The notes under the pieces were generated by a model. That model saw nothing but the letters and a program-made list of their open reading frames with translations, did no database searches and was not told the DNA's origin. Of a stretch of 64,000 nt of DNA, positions 33,057 through 45,330 are shown piece after piece (the first letter of the stretch is position 1; the number at the start of each line of letters is the position of its first letter). The DNA is from Malachius bipustulatus. Lineage: Eukaryota > Arthropoda > Insecta > Coleoptera > Melyridae. Position numbers and translations under genes: made by a program. The stretch lies in assembly GCA_910589415.1 (NCBI GenBank), contig OU342637.1, positions 35,928,162 to 35,992,161 of the forward strand, given 5' to 3'.

Positions 33057-33918
33057 TCAATTCAAACCATCACTCTCAGAATGTTTATTATTCTCCATTC
33101 CCTTGACAACCGTTTTCCATTCCGACTCCTGCCTACTGTTCCTTGTTTTATCCATCTGAATATCAAATTCCATATTCGACCATCCGGCAATTCCTGCGGC
33201 CTTCGAAGGGATAACATATGATTTCATGTAGACTGCAACTGATGTCGTGATCTTGGGTCCACCTTTATCAAAATTTCCAGCTTTTATAATTTCATATAAA
33301 TACATCGCTACCATTTACTTGACTGGCTTTATAATGTCTCAAATATTTGCTCTTCTTATTTGTCTTGTTCACTCTTAATCACGGCTAACATCGGATCTTC
33401 GATTGCAAACACAAGATTCCGACCGACGACCGATGACTGATGACATCAACGTATTACATTCGATGAGTAGGTACCTACCATTGCCTTTATCATTTAATCA
33501 TTCCTGTAGGTACCTGCTTTTCTTTCGTAGCTAGTTGACGAGGTCTTAGACAAACTGATTCATTAATTTAATTTATTTTTGTCTATTGATCTATTTGTCT
33601 GAGCTGAGATTCACTTCGTTCACTTTAGTTACATCTTCATTTTTCTTATTGGTATGTTATTTCTTATTTCCTGCTGCTGAATCCCTTTTTTCACATGATT
33701 AACGTTGTCTCCGGGTGTTCAATTATAGTATTTCCGCTCGTAGATGATTTCAACTTTTCCAATTCTTTTTTCAACTTGATTAGGTGCTATAACATATTAA
33801 ATTTTCAAATTTTTTCATCAATTGAATCTTCAGTATCTTCTGCTATAGGCAACATCTTTTGTATAATTTTTCTTGGGACGTCATCTTTTTTGACTTCATT
33901 ATCTTCCTTGCTAGACAT
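33057..33918 (-). other. Unidentified minus-strand coding-like segment, broken
   Basis: Two minus-strand frames look more protein-like than the surroundings. One starts at the ATG at 33916-33918: MSSKEDNEVKKDDVPRKIIQ, then acidic and Lys/Glu-rich with a possible coiled coil (KLKKELEKLK), after one frame break. The other, 33314-33057, is 85 residues containing GGPKITTSVAVYMKSY and AAGIAGWSNMEFDIQMDK. The middle (about 33320-33690) holds stops and TAGGTACCT-type repeats. I do not recognise either. A decayed transposon gene or an old virus-derived insertion are both possible. Confidence that it was ever coding is low. Confidence 0.25.
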
Positions 33919-36299
33919 ATTTACTTAACAACTTGACAACTTACTATGGTTATATTGATAGAACAATTCTTTAAAGGTTTCTTATGCTTATTTCTGAAAT
34001 GAAAGTTCAAAGGTGGAAAATCAAACCAGATTAATTAATATCAGAATTTGATAGTTAAAGTAGCAGCCATTTGAGCGGTAGAACACAAGCATCATGAGCT
34101 TGTTTGAAAGTACGATTAAATTTCAAGGTAATATTTAATGAATAAAACGAGTAAACTGACTTTGCAAACAATCTCGTTATAAACCTACAAACATAAAACT
34201 GTAATACGAGACTAGATGTCAGTTAATAGTTTACCAAGATGGATGAAATATACGAGTATAAGAGAAAACAGAGCTGGGAACGCCTCGTATGCGGGTTCGG
34301 GAACTTGAGCGGATCAGTTCTTGGATTCGCGTGGAAAACCTCGCGTTATACGTCCTGGAAAAGCGCCAACATTCAGGTGAAAATCTCTCAACCTCTCTCG
34401 CTCACGCGCCACCCCATACGCACAAAGTTTTATACAATCTCGAGTATAGCTTTGCATAAGGTTTCCATAGTTTACGGCCTCATCTTCAATTATTTTTTCT
34501 TCGTTTTGGTTCGCATGCTTCTCTGCATTAAAAACATTTTCGCTTTCAACGAGTTTATGTATGAATGAGATATGAGTGAGTATAGTTTCACTTTTATGTT
34601 GCTCTTTCTATCGAATATAGTATAAGTACCTACTACTTGCGCTGCTTTCATTAATTTTAGAAAGAATTTATTAAAATGCACAAAACTAAGTACCGACCTA
34701 CTTCGGTTTTTTTAATTTAATGAACGTTTTTCGAGTCATGTTTTTTGTTTCAAGTTGCGACTGAATTTAAAAACAAAATAAATATTGCCGGTTTATCGTT
34801 TTTATAAGAATTCTAAATGAATGGGCGAAATTTGATTCATTTAATAATGCTAATATAAAATATATCATATCAAGACTTATATCAGTTCTGCCGCCAACAT
34901 GACGGTCCCGACGTAATCGTTATTTGGATTATGCTCTAGAGTGATTTTAACTCGGCGCCAGTGCTTCCAGTAAATTGCTTTCGATAAAACGTCATTCCCG
35001 TTCGTGCTTTTTCACTAAGACGTGCAAATTTAAAAACATGTCCCTCAGGAACTTTTCCGGTTTAAGCGCCCCAATCGACCGCCATCCCTGCCGTTTTTAT
35101 TGGCCATTTAGCCTGAATTTCCATCTTAGACCTCATATCCATCGGGCGGGCCTAGACATATATCGCTATCTGAAGAATGTCGAAGTGTAATTCCCGAAGG
35201 AAGATATAAAGTAGTTGCGAAGTCGCAAGAAAAAAAGCAACACCTTTCTTCTACCCAGACAGTTATGAAAAAATAAATGTATTCTTTCTAAAAAAGGGTT
35301 AAACTATAGATAAAATGATTTACTTGTGTCAAGAGGTACATGGTAAGAGAAAATGATTTTAAAAAATTCCTATTACAAATACTGAATCTTGATTAAGCAT
35401 CGAAAAAACGTCAGCTAATACTATTTTAAAGTGAATCAAAAGCAAAATGCATTAACCCAGATTCATGCATTTCCCGAAGCTTATGAATAATTGTTTCAGC
35501 CTCATAAAACAAAAGTTAGCAGAAACCAGAGCCCGGTAGTAGAGAGTGAGTGAGTAGTCTCCAATTCAACAGGGTTTACTTTCAGCTAATTCGAGGGCCT
35601 CCAGTTTTAGATGGGTGCTTAATATGAAGAGATGAATTACCATTTCGCTTTAATCATTTCCCCCATCGTCTCATATTATGACACGAAGGTAAAACGGTTA
35701 GTATGCTAATTTTATTTCACATTGACTTTCTAATACGATCTGAAACTTTTCGTCTATCCCGATGTCAATTATAAAGGACGACGACGCATCGACAACGCTC
35801 GGAGTTTACTAGTTTAGCAGAGAGACTGCGTGGCTCTGACTCCAGAGACAACTCTCTATGATATACTCTATGGCCTCGATTTTGCATTAATATCAAACGC
35901 TTGGGAGATATATTACCAAAGTTAATAGAGCCTGCTTGCAGAAAGGAAGTAGTTGTTAGTAGTAAGTAACCCTTCGCTAACTTTACCACTGTGTAGGTAT
36001 CTACGTCGAACTGCTGCCTCATCCAGAAACCACCAGCTAAACAGGCGTAACTTCACTGCAATAGTGACTTTGCAAGTTACGGAAAAGTATTAGTCTACTA
36101 TGTTTAGCGTATGCAGTGATTAATCAAATTACTTGAAAACTCCGTTATAACTAACAGTACAAACATGGATTTAATTTATTTATTTCCAGCACGTAAATTA
36201 TTGAAGTTTTATTTTTGAAAGAGCTTAGATATCCTAACTAAGCTGAATATGAAAAAAAAAAAGAATATAGAAGCATTATGAATTTTGAAATAGAAGACA
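33919..36299. other. Intronic sequence, nothing firmly recognised
   Basis: About 34238-34400 and 35040-35200 are of balanced composition and non-repetitive by eye. The short open frame at 34239 (MDEIYEYKRKQSWERLVCGF) ends near a GTGAAA that could imitate a donor site, but nothing supports an exon. The rest is AT-rich. Confidence 0.35.
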
Positions 36300-36895
36300 G
36301 TTGAGGCCACGTGAGAACCTAGTAAAGAACCCCTTCAGAATATCATTCTGTACATTCCGGACAAGTATTGCGGAGCTCAACCCATAGAATCAACCACGAC
36401 GGTCTCCTAAGCAGAGGTACCTATATATACTTCATACCACAATTAGCTATAATGGTTGAGGCAATAAGGCCGACGTAGCAGAAAACTTATATATGCACCG
36501 ATAGTCAGTTTTCCACAAACGCGCTCTAACAGTCTTAACTCTCAGCTGCTCCAGAAATGGGTCGTGGACTTGACCATGACTGACAAATAAATCAATGCAG
36601 ATAGTATGGGTTTCTTGACATTCAGGAATATCCGATAAAGACCTGGCGACACTATAAGAAGCGCGTCACCAGGTGAAATTTGGTATACCAAAGCCTTCAC
36701 TTAGTACTTAGTCTTACGAAAGATCTTCTAATTAAGTCTATTAAGGAATAGATCCAAAAAAATATATTAGAGGTGTATAGCCGGTCCTGGCAGGAACTGG
36801 CTGGCTAACGTAATCAAACTGAACCGGAGGGAACTTCAGTCACTAATTGAAGTACTCACTGGTCACAACTATCTGAACAGATTTTAGTTCCCGCC
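36300..36895 (+). pseudogene. RNase H domain relic of a non-LTR retrotransposon
   Basis: Frameshifted remains of a retrotransposon RNase H domain. Recognisable pieces in order: ACCGATAGTCAG (TDSQ, the middle catalytic Asp block) near 36495; VWVS-HSGISDKDLA (about 36606-36650; usual form WVPGHSGIxGNExAD, final Asp block); and NRRELQSLIEVLTGHNYLNR (about 36821-36880), the C-terminal LTGH-LNxH segment. Upstream RT sequence is not recognisable. A GC-rich tail with TTCCCGCCCTGA follows and is echoed at 55340-55510. Confidence 0.65.
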
Positions 36896-39800
36896 CTGAC
36901 TTCTAGATTTGAATTTGCGGTTATTCCTCCCTTAAGTCTTGAATGTTTGAATTAGATGTTATCCCGCTTCAAATCCCTTATTTTAAATATTTCAAACAAA
37001 ATGGCCGACATTACTTACCCTGGGTGGTTGTGATCGTGATCGTCTAGTGTTTGGAGCCTAGGACTCTACGTTGCGTTTTGTTATTGGTTCTTTTATGCAC
37101 AAACAATGCAAAAGGCTGGGAATTTGACATGAATGAAACAAATTAATTTGAAAAACATCTACTTTATTCTACGTTATTTGAAGCCCTAACAGTGTTCCGC
37201 TCGACCTGGAACTCACGAGAGAAGAGCCAGACGGAGAAAAACTCGATATCAGTTCCCGATATGAAAATAATCAACGTTGGTTTCCGAAAAGCGTTGATCA
37301 ATCGTCTCGACAACTGTCGTCAAATCTAATTAACTCTCTTTCACACCAAGACATTCGCGCGAATCATTTTATACTGAAGCATTACCACTGAAATCTAGGT
37401 CTTCAAGATAACTTTAAGATTAAAAATAAGAATGGGTCTTGTTAGTTTAGTCGTTTGCACGGAAGGTAACGAGGTCCGGTTAGGAAGCTACCCGCCTAGA
37501 GTTGGGGAGATCCCAGTTCAGGGTCCGATTAGGAAACTACCTGTTGGCTGTTTAATTGACCTCCCTGGCAAGGACGAAAATGTTAGTTAGATTCACATAA
37601 GGCTCTTTCATATGCAGTTCAATAGATCTGCAACCAATTATCAATCAAAAAGATCCACCCTTTTGAATTGAGTTTGACGAAGATCAAGAATTTAACTTCT
37701 TTTCGTTGATTGCATTCACAGAAAATTGTTACAATAGTTATAAGAGAACCTGAATTTATGATTGAAATACGCATAGAAACTTCAAAGTTAATTCAATGTA
37801 CCTAACCGGCGATGAAATGACGATAGCTTAAACTCTTCAAATTCCTAAGTAAACAGTGTACAGGCCTGGTAGTTTCTCGAGATCTTGATCTTCGGAGTAT
37901 ACTTCGTGGATATCTTTTTATGTCGAGAGCTACAAGAATTCTTCACATGTTTCACCCTTTTTTCACCTAGCATGTGTTGAAAATGGGGATATAATAGCTG
38001 GGGCTTGTGCACTTTAAATTAGGTAGTCCATAGTACATGGTAAATGATGAGTTTCTTTGGATCTTTCTTGGTAATCCTGTTACGATCGTGAAATGAGGTA
38101 ATCATCGATTATTATGACACTTACTACTATGATAGATTTGTAACTCTGGCTGCGTCGATGTTGATATATTTGAGTGTATCACGTTGGATAAAAAGACTAT
38201 TCTCCAGGAAACATTATAGTCACAATTAGTTGATGTGCGTTTTTGTAATTTTGTTCTGATTTGCCTGTCTTATATAATGTGAACAAACTCCCATCTGACA
38301 GCTTAATGACAATAGATAAATAATAAATAAGTATCTCAACCAATAATTGAATACTAAGTAACAGATTATGTTTAATCTGATTTTTGCATTCATTTACATA
38401 GATGCGATGTTTATAATAATTAAAGCTGTGATCTAATATTATATTGTCACCCTATTATTGGACATGTGTGGGTTGGGTGACCTTTCTTTCTAAAAAGAAA
38501 TAAAAAAATATATAACAATAACTGCAGCGTTCGTTCGTGCGAGAGCATTTCTAGGAGAGTTCAACGAATCCAGCTTGCGAATGCATTTAAAAATTTTAAT
38601 CGCCTTTCCATGCAAATGGTTGATTTAATTATGAGATAACAACTTTATTAAGCTCCAGCCTCGTTCATGGCAACTCTCAAGACAAAATTGAAAAATAAAT
38701 TAGTGTGTTTCATAACGCTCTCTCGTTTTCCTCCGGTTTTGTCTCTCAAACCCGGACTCATTATTAAATAAAAGGAAAAATTAAATTTAATTTTCTTTAT
38801 AAAAACTTTAATTAATAAAAAAAAACCATCCCGCTACACCTACTTTTTTAGTGTTCCTAGTTACAATTTGTTCACCTTAGACTAGCTCAATTTAAATTAT
38901 GTGCTTAGATATTTGAAATCTTACTGGACTGAAATAGTTACCGAAATACCTACTCGTGTATGTATTATATTAAAGAAGAGACTGCATTATGTAAGTTAGT
39001 AATAGACCTGAAAATGTTCTTGAAATATATAATCCTCTGATTATGATTGATTGGCATTATATACGGCCGTTTTTATATGCCGAACAGAGAGTCTGGCTTG
39101 TTTACATTTTTTGCAGTGGAAGTTCCTCTCATTCTTCAAATCAAATTTATTGCCATCTCAAAGGGAGACTGACAAACTTGAAACGGGAACGATTCATCAT
39201 GGAAATTTATATTCTGTCCGAATCTGGATTTTGCTTCCGCTTTAATAATAATTGTTAGCGAGAGCAAAGTTTGCGACTGAAAATAATAGTTGCCATGTGA
39301 AACTGGAAACGTCGCCTTTCAAACTCCTTCTTGATCCATGAATGAGATTTGTTTTCCTCGTACATCGTCGAGCCATCTAGTGCAATAATTATGATTACTA
39401 CTACTTCTCTAAATGCCTAATTAAATTAACTCATCAACGTAAAATGAGGTAAACTTGAACAAATTATAATTCCAGTTTAAGCACCAACTTGTGTAAATTA
39501 ATATGGATATGTATTTGAACATCAAATGGTAGATATTAAATTTTACATCTAAATATCAAGTTCGACTTGCAACATAGTGCATAGGTACTGTTTGAATGTT
39601 AAGCTCTTTAATTTCAGCTTATGCCATTAGAATTATTGTCGAGTAGATACCAGGGATGTAGGGTTTACGTGATGAAACTGCCAGGTAGGTTGGTAACACT
39701 TCCCGAACCAGTTCTCATTTCTCATTTCAAAACAAGACTTCTCCCAGGAACAAGCAGCAGCAAAGTTCGCATAGACTCGCCGATACTCCGACTCAACTAC

Positions 39801-41391
39801 TAAACACTCCTTTTCATATATACCTACCTATAGGTATATCTCTCCTCCTGTTCAAGTAAAGTTGAGCAAAGTTGTCTGCAAGTTTCATTATATACACCTA
39901 TATACCCCTTCGACCTATTTACAGGCCTTGTTTCCTACCATATCGCTCAAATAGATATTTGGAAATAAAAAACTACTATTTGCATCATGACATGATCATC
40001 AGGCTCTTGTTATCTCTTAAGCAGTTCAGTGATTTGATGTTAAAAGTTAGAGCAACAATAATAACACCTGCTTGTCAGCATGTCACTCCTTAGCGCTGCT
40101 GCTGCCTGGCCCGACCTGAATTGCGTCAGCCATTCATCACTCGCCCGACGTCGAGCCGCAGATGATCCTTTTGCTCCTGCGGCGCTCCTCGCATGTTTTT
40201 ATTAATATCCTTGAGGAATGTCTTGTTACTGACGTCACTTTGAATCTCCGGGATGCGCGTTTTTATTCGTCTCTTATTCGCTAAGCTCTTTTGTAGCATT
40301 CAAGTTTTGTGTTGCCGAGGCTCGCTCAATGGGAACACGGAAGTGCCTTTAAACCTATTCTAAACGTTAAGTCGTAATGTATGTATACCTACTGGATGTT
40401 TTATCAATATTTTTACTTATACCTCAGTGATAGATACCTAGAGTAGAATTCTAGACCGGATCCTGTAATTTTAACCTAACCTGTTTATGGCAGTATTTGT
40501 TTTTTTTTTACCGTACCACCTATTTGAACTTTCTTCGGTGAGGGTGCAACGCGACGAGATTCTGGTACAATTATTTAGGAAGAGCAGAGACGTACGTAAA
40601 AACTTTATAGGAATAGCTTTTGAAAAAAAAAAAAGACGAGCGGTTACTTGCCAAAAACATATGGACAACATATTTTCCAGAGGAATTTGCCCCCTTAAAA
40701 ATGGTCGCCACTAGGTAGTTTGTCATCTAGTCATAGGATATCTGATAGGTCTACTAAAATCATACTAAAATCATAGGTAAGTCATACACTCACAACATGT
40801 CTCGCAGAAGATAGTATAGATGCTCTAAGAGTGGTCCATGACCGGAGATATCGATTCACGTTGACTTTGAGCTGTTGTATTTTTATCCCCATGAAACAGA
40901 TCCCTTTGGAATGCTGTTCCAAAGTGACGCGGTTCAATAGATTAAAGAAGTCTAAAGTAAAGTGGTACGATGTGTAACGAGGTGAATCTTATGGGACTTA
41001 GCTATTGTTGTTCCAAGTTTATTTCTGCCCGGCCTCGTTCTAGGTGAGATCAAACGTACTTACTTTATTTTTTTATACCTCCCATAAAAATATCTGTAAG
41101 ACAAGCTCAGGTCAGCTACTTTTCTTCGATGTTTAAAACTATATAATTTTTCTGTCAAATCCGGGTACCCGATCTCCGATCACGAGCTGATCTCCAAACA
41201 TGTGCGCAATAGTCGAAGGATGGTCGGAATTGAGCCATAAGAAGAGAAGCTGTTGTAGCGTGCGCTTTTCCGTATCTGTTTCGAATGAATTTTCGAATAG
41301 AAAAGGCGTAGGAAAATGGCGTTCCTTTGGAATGCTACACTCCGCTGATTTTATAGTCTGAGGCATAGTAGCGAGATCGAATTATGAGTCT
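36896..41391. other. Intronic sequence, no gene recognised
   Basis: About 36890-37090 shares short words (CCCGCCCTGA, GATCGTCTAG) with 55330-55500. About 37440-37560 contains a duplicated phrase GTCCG(G/A)TTAGGAA(G/A)CTACC. About 40080-40330 is GC-richer and non-repetitive. The remainder is AT-rich, with no coding resemblance and no exon of the Dpr type. Confidence 0.35.
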
Positions 41392-42152
41392 GGGGTGTGT
41401 TCATAAAGGTCGCACAGTGTCACACTGGCGTCACAGTATCGCGCAAAACCGTTCATAAAATCGACCGGGTGTTTGTCGCTCTGTAAACTGTCGTTCATAA
41501 ATTACGACAATACGATCACTCGAGCGCTTCAGAATCGCCGTTTCCCACACACCGGCGATAAACGCTCGACATGCGCATTGGGAACGTATCGTAATCGAAT
41601 CGAATCGTAATCGTGATTCGTCGTAATCGTAAAGAAAAATACTCAAGTCAAGTGACGTAAAAAAATAAAGTTGGACAAATTTTTTTCTTAATTTAAATTT
41701 TGAATTCCTGCATGTTGTTTTGTTTGATCAAAAAAGGGTAGATAGGTTTGTGGTAAGGTGCATAAAAGTAGTAGGTAAGTTAAACGCATCGATAAAATTG
41801 GTACAGCATACCGATATTACCATTAGCCCGGAGAACTACCGAGTTATCACTTATCACACTGGAAAATGGTGATGTTTTACAATTATTCAGGTTATTTTTA
41901 TTTATGTTAATAATAATACTATTACCTATCGATGGCGAATAGCAACGTTATGGAACACGTTTGTTTACCTTCAAACTTTATTTTTACTTTGATTATCTAT
42001 TTATTAAGTATTATTTATTGGTTATATGTTCTGTTCATTCGCCCAGAGAATCGTTCCAAAATTTAAACTCAACCTGAGCACACTCGCTGACACAATCGCA
42101 TCGCTCTGACGTAAATCACTCCAACAGGAGACTACATAAATGAACGCACCCC
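41392..42152. mobile_element. Candidate 761-bp TIR element (GGGGTGTGTTCATAAAG ends)
   Basis: The left end GGGGTGTGTTCATAAAG and the reverse complement of the right end, GGGGTGCGTTCATTTATG, match with few changes. TTCATAAA recurs twice more just inside the left end (about 41452 and 41493). The GC-rich subterminal zones enclose an AT-rich core, a common layout for non-autonomous DNA transposons. No clear target duplication and no transposase. Confidence 0.55.
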
Positions 42153-43830
42153 TGTCGGTTGGAGTCTGTCACATGCCAGTCGGCGAGGTGACAGAGCGAT
42201 GTAACGGATAACCGACCATGCGCTTATTTATCGATTGAATTGTGAGGTCGAGAACCGGACGAGATTGGCTGAGTCGTTCTTGCTGTTTGGAATATCGTTG
42301 GGTGAACATGGTTTAATAAGTGAATTATTTAGTTTATTGTTTCGTGTAGTGGTTGCTTGAAACTCAGGTATGAAGTTGTTGTTTTAGTTTTATTTAGCAA
42401 AGCTAATGTTTTATGTCGTTCTAATTAGGTAGGATGAGTTTATGGATGCTGATTGCCAGGGAATAGTTATTAGAAGCCCGACGTGGACAATGTGATTCAT
42501 TTCGGTAAGAATTAAAGATGGCGTTTGGTAAAATTTCAGATAGTGACAGAATTTGATTTCAGGGCTTCTACGGTTTTGTTCTACTGTTTGTTTTAGCCTT
42601 TTCGTTTGGCTTTTCCTTTTGGTTTTGACTTTTGTCTTCCGTTTTCGTTTCGGAATGTCCCGATTGTAGTTTCTGGTATGGGATCATCATTTACTCAAGA
42701 GTTTGCTGATGTGAGCAGTCTGCAGGAATGGCGTTCCTTGGATAAAGCGGAGCCATCTTCTTTTGTTTTTTTTTTATGGTCTAGAGTCTAGACCGATGAT
42801 GGTGGTCGGACATTATCAACGACGGAAGGAGGAAGCGTTGTTTTCCATCCTACTTTTGGATTTTCTCGTTTCACTTGCTTTTCAACTTGAAGTACGAATT
42901 GGACTGCAAGGTACCTTATCAGAATTATTTTGTAATGCATTTATGTTCTCTAAAATGAGAAACACATCAACCAAATGAGGTTATTGGAGTGATTTAATTT
43001 GGAACTTTGTTACCTGTGAATGAGTTTGAGAATATCTAATCGATATTACAATTTTTGTATATTGCTAAACTTAATTATTGAAGCTGGTATAATGTTGTCA
43101 TTATTTTTTTTTATTAAGGTAAATTTTTAATTTAGTAAAGTTATTATTTGGCCAAATTAAGTAAGGTTAGGTGTGCAAATTTTAGTAAATGCCTATTAAT
43201 TGAAGGTGGTATGGTGGTCACTTATAGACCAATTATCTTTTAAATTGAATAATGACTTTGTCTAATCTTTGATATTATGTATAATGTTTAGTTGATAAGT
43301 GAAAAATCCTAATTTTAAGTAAATAATCTCACGATACACTACATCAATTCCTGGAAATTTAATTTTGTTTAATTGGAGCATTCCAATAAATTGTTAATTA
43401 TTAGTGTGTCTTTTATTTTAGTGTTTGTGTGACCTGTAATTTAAATATTCACAACGTAGGGCAGGTCAAGCTTTTTGGAAACTTTTTGGAAACTTTTTAG
43501 AGACAAAATTTATCTAGACGATCACTTAAAAATTTGTAATTTCATTTTAAGATCTTTAACACCCTCTGTTCCGCTTTGGGTTCAAATAAATTTGAAAGTA
43601 CCCGAACGGAGCCAGAGGGAATAGCATCCTCTGCTCGCACATTGTTTTCCTTTGGCATATTTATTCGAAATTTTAAATCAAGCGAGCAGAAAGGGCTACA
43701 CTGTTGTGGTGTATAAAATTTATTCGTGTGGTAGAGTCTTCCAAGTTTTTGAAAAACACTCTTCGCGAAACGTGCAACATTTCATGCCAAGACATGTTCG
43801 CTCCGAGGCTCCAAGTAAACTAAGAGATGG
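42153..43830. other. Intronic sequence, nothing recognised
   Basis: Two short open frames (42606-42978) are rich in Phe/Ser and resemble no family. Otherwise AT-rich sequence. Confidence 0.35.
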
Positions 43831-45330
43831 CTAAGTTTGAGGAAGAATGTGTCCCACCATCCACCGTATTTGGCTCCAAAACTTAGACCTGTTTTGAGAA
43901 AATGACTGATGCCTGGGTTTTCCCAGGATTAAATTTAACTTTATTTCTATCGCCTTAGCTAGAAACTCTTTAAGGTTATTGTTAAGAAATAAAAGGTCTT
44001 GTTCTCTGAGAAAACGTGCATCGGTGGCTGAAACTCGCTCATGTAAGGAAGATATTGTACTATCATCGGCCAAACTGTTTATTAGGTATTTTGTTGTTTC
44101 AAGCAAATCATCGTTGGTAAATACGGGAAAGAGAGTCGGAGATAAAATTGACCCCTGAGTAACGCGCACATTGATAGAAAAGGTCTCAGAAAGAACTCTA
44201 TCGAAGTCCACCTGTAAGAAACTATCTCCGAGATAACTCGCAAGCCACAAGCAGAACTTTTTGGGCATGTAAGAAGCCTGCAGTTTTGCCAACATCATGT
44301 CCCTCGGTCGCTGATTATATTACCTCCTTCCAACTACTTTTAAAAATTTTGGTTAATAACTTTTTCCCTAATCTTTGATTGGATGTTACTGAAAGCAGTG
44401 CCACTGATCGATATTTGATAGGGTCTCTCTGTTTTTCTTGGGAATAGGCTGGACCCGTGCGCATTTCCAGCAGGAAGGAAATATTCTCTTTTTATAAGAC
44501 ATGTTGACAAGTCAACAGAAAACTGGTGACAGCTCAGTGACACATTTGTTAATAATCATAACCGGTACATCATCGGGACCAGAAGCTTTGTTTGGGTCCA
44601 TGGACAACATACTGGGCTTTATGACACGCTTTCGGAAAAAATATTTGATTTTTTGGATTCTACGCAAGGAAGAGTTGTCGGGGTTCTTCCCTCAAAGTCG
44701 ATAGAAGAGTATGAATAAAATACTCCCGCCAAAATCCTCCTTCTCAGTAGCCGTGGATGCGATAGTTCCGTCTTTCCGCGTAAGTGGTAAAATCGTGGAT
44801 CCGACGAACTTCTGGCTGACTGCCCTAGAAAACGACCAAAAAGATTTTGAACCGTTAGGGTCGGAGAGAAGTTTGTTCTTAATTCTTTGGTTGTGAGCTT
44901 CCTTGGTTTGGTCTAATATTTATTTTAATCTGTTTCAAGCACGGATGAAATTATAATGATTTACGTCATCGGGGGTATTTCGCCACTGCTAAAAAGCACG
45001 TTGTTTGGATGCGTCAACTTCCTTGTATCTTTGATTGAACCAAGGTTTGCTGTTTCAGTGCTCTTTTAGACAGCTAATCGCAACGTTTAAGCTTCACAAC
45101 CTTCTTCAGTGAAGTTATTTAAGTGATTATTTAAGCCACTTGATGTTATGTATATTAAGATCTCCGAAGATTGCTATCTCAGCTTTAGGGTTTTTTATTT
45201 GTAAGAAATCAACAATCTTTGTCAGAATCAGGAACATAAAAAGCCCTAAGCCAATTGACATCAAGGTCAGTTGAAGTCAGTATTCCTCACGTTGGCAAGC
45301 GAGGTCACTTCTGAAAAAATTTCAATTCCG
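43831..45330 (-). pseudogene. Jockey-like non-LTR retrotransposon relic (endonuclease, linker, RT)
   Basis: Minus-strand relic that keeps the domain order of a Jockey-type ORF2. First comes an apurinic-endonuclease piece, NPKAEIAIFGDLNIHNIKWL (about 45205-45145; usual form GDFNxHH). Next come PWFNQRYKEVD (about 45040) and FWSFSRAVSQKFVG (about 44830), from the linker between endonuclease and RT. Then DPNKASGPDDVP (about 44600) and FPSCWKCARVQPIPKK (about 44480), then the RT core in a 155-residue open frame (44298-43831) with TQGSILSPTLF (motif B) and LADDS in place of the catalytic FADD block. Stops and frameshifts separate the pieces. The 3' end after the RT is not traced beyond 43831. Confidence 0.8.

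Noticed and set aside
34062..34135. tRNA-like text with a 7-nt CAT-containing loop closed by CAAGC/GCTTG
   Set aside because: The T-arm and acceptor stem are missing, and only the anticodon-like hairpin and a GCGGTAGAAC phrase are present.
34239..34400. Possible small exon starting ATGGATGAAATATACG
   Set aside because: No family resemblance, no acceptor-supported structure, and the GTGAAA after it is a weak donor.
37440..37560. Possible tRNA-derived SINE (A-box/B-box-like words)
   Set aside because: The B-box match is poor and no second copy or tail was seen.
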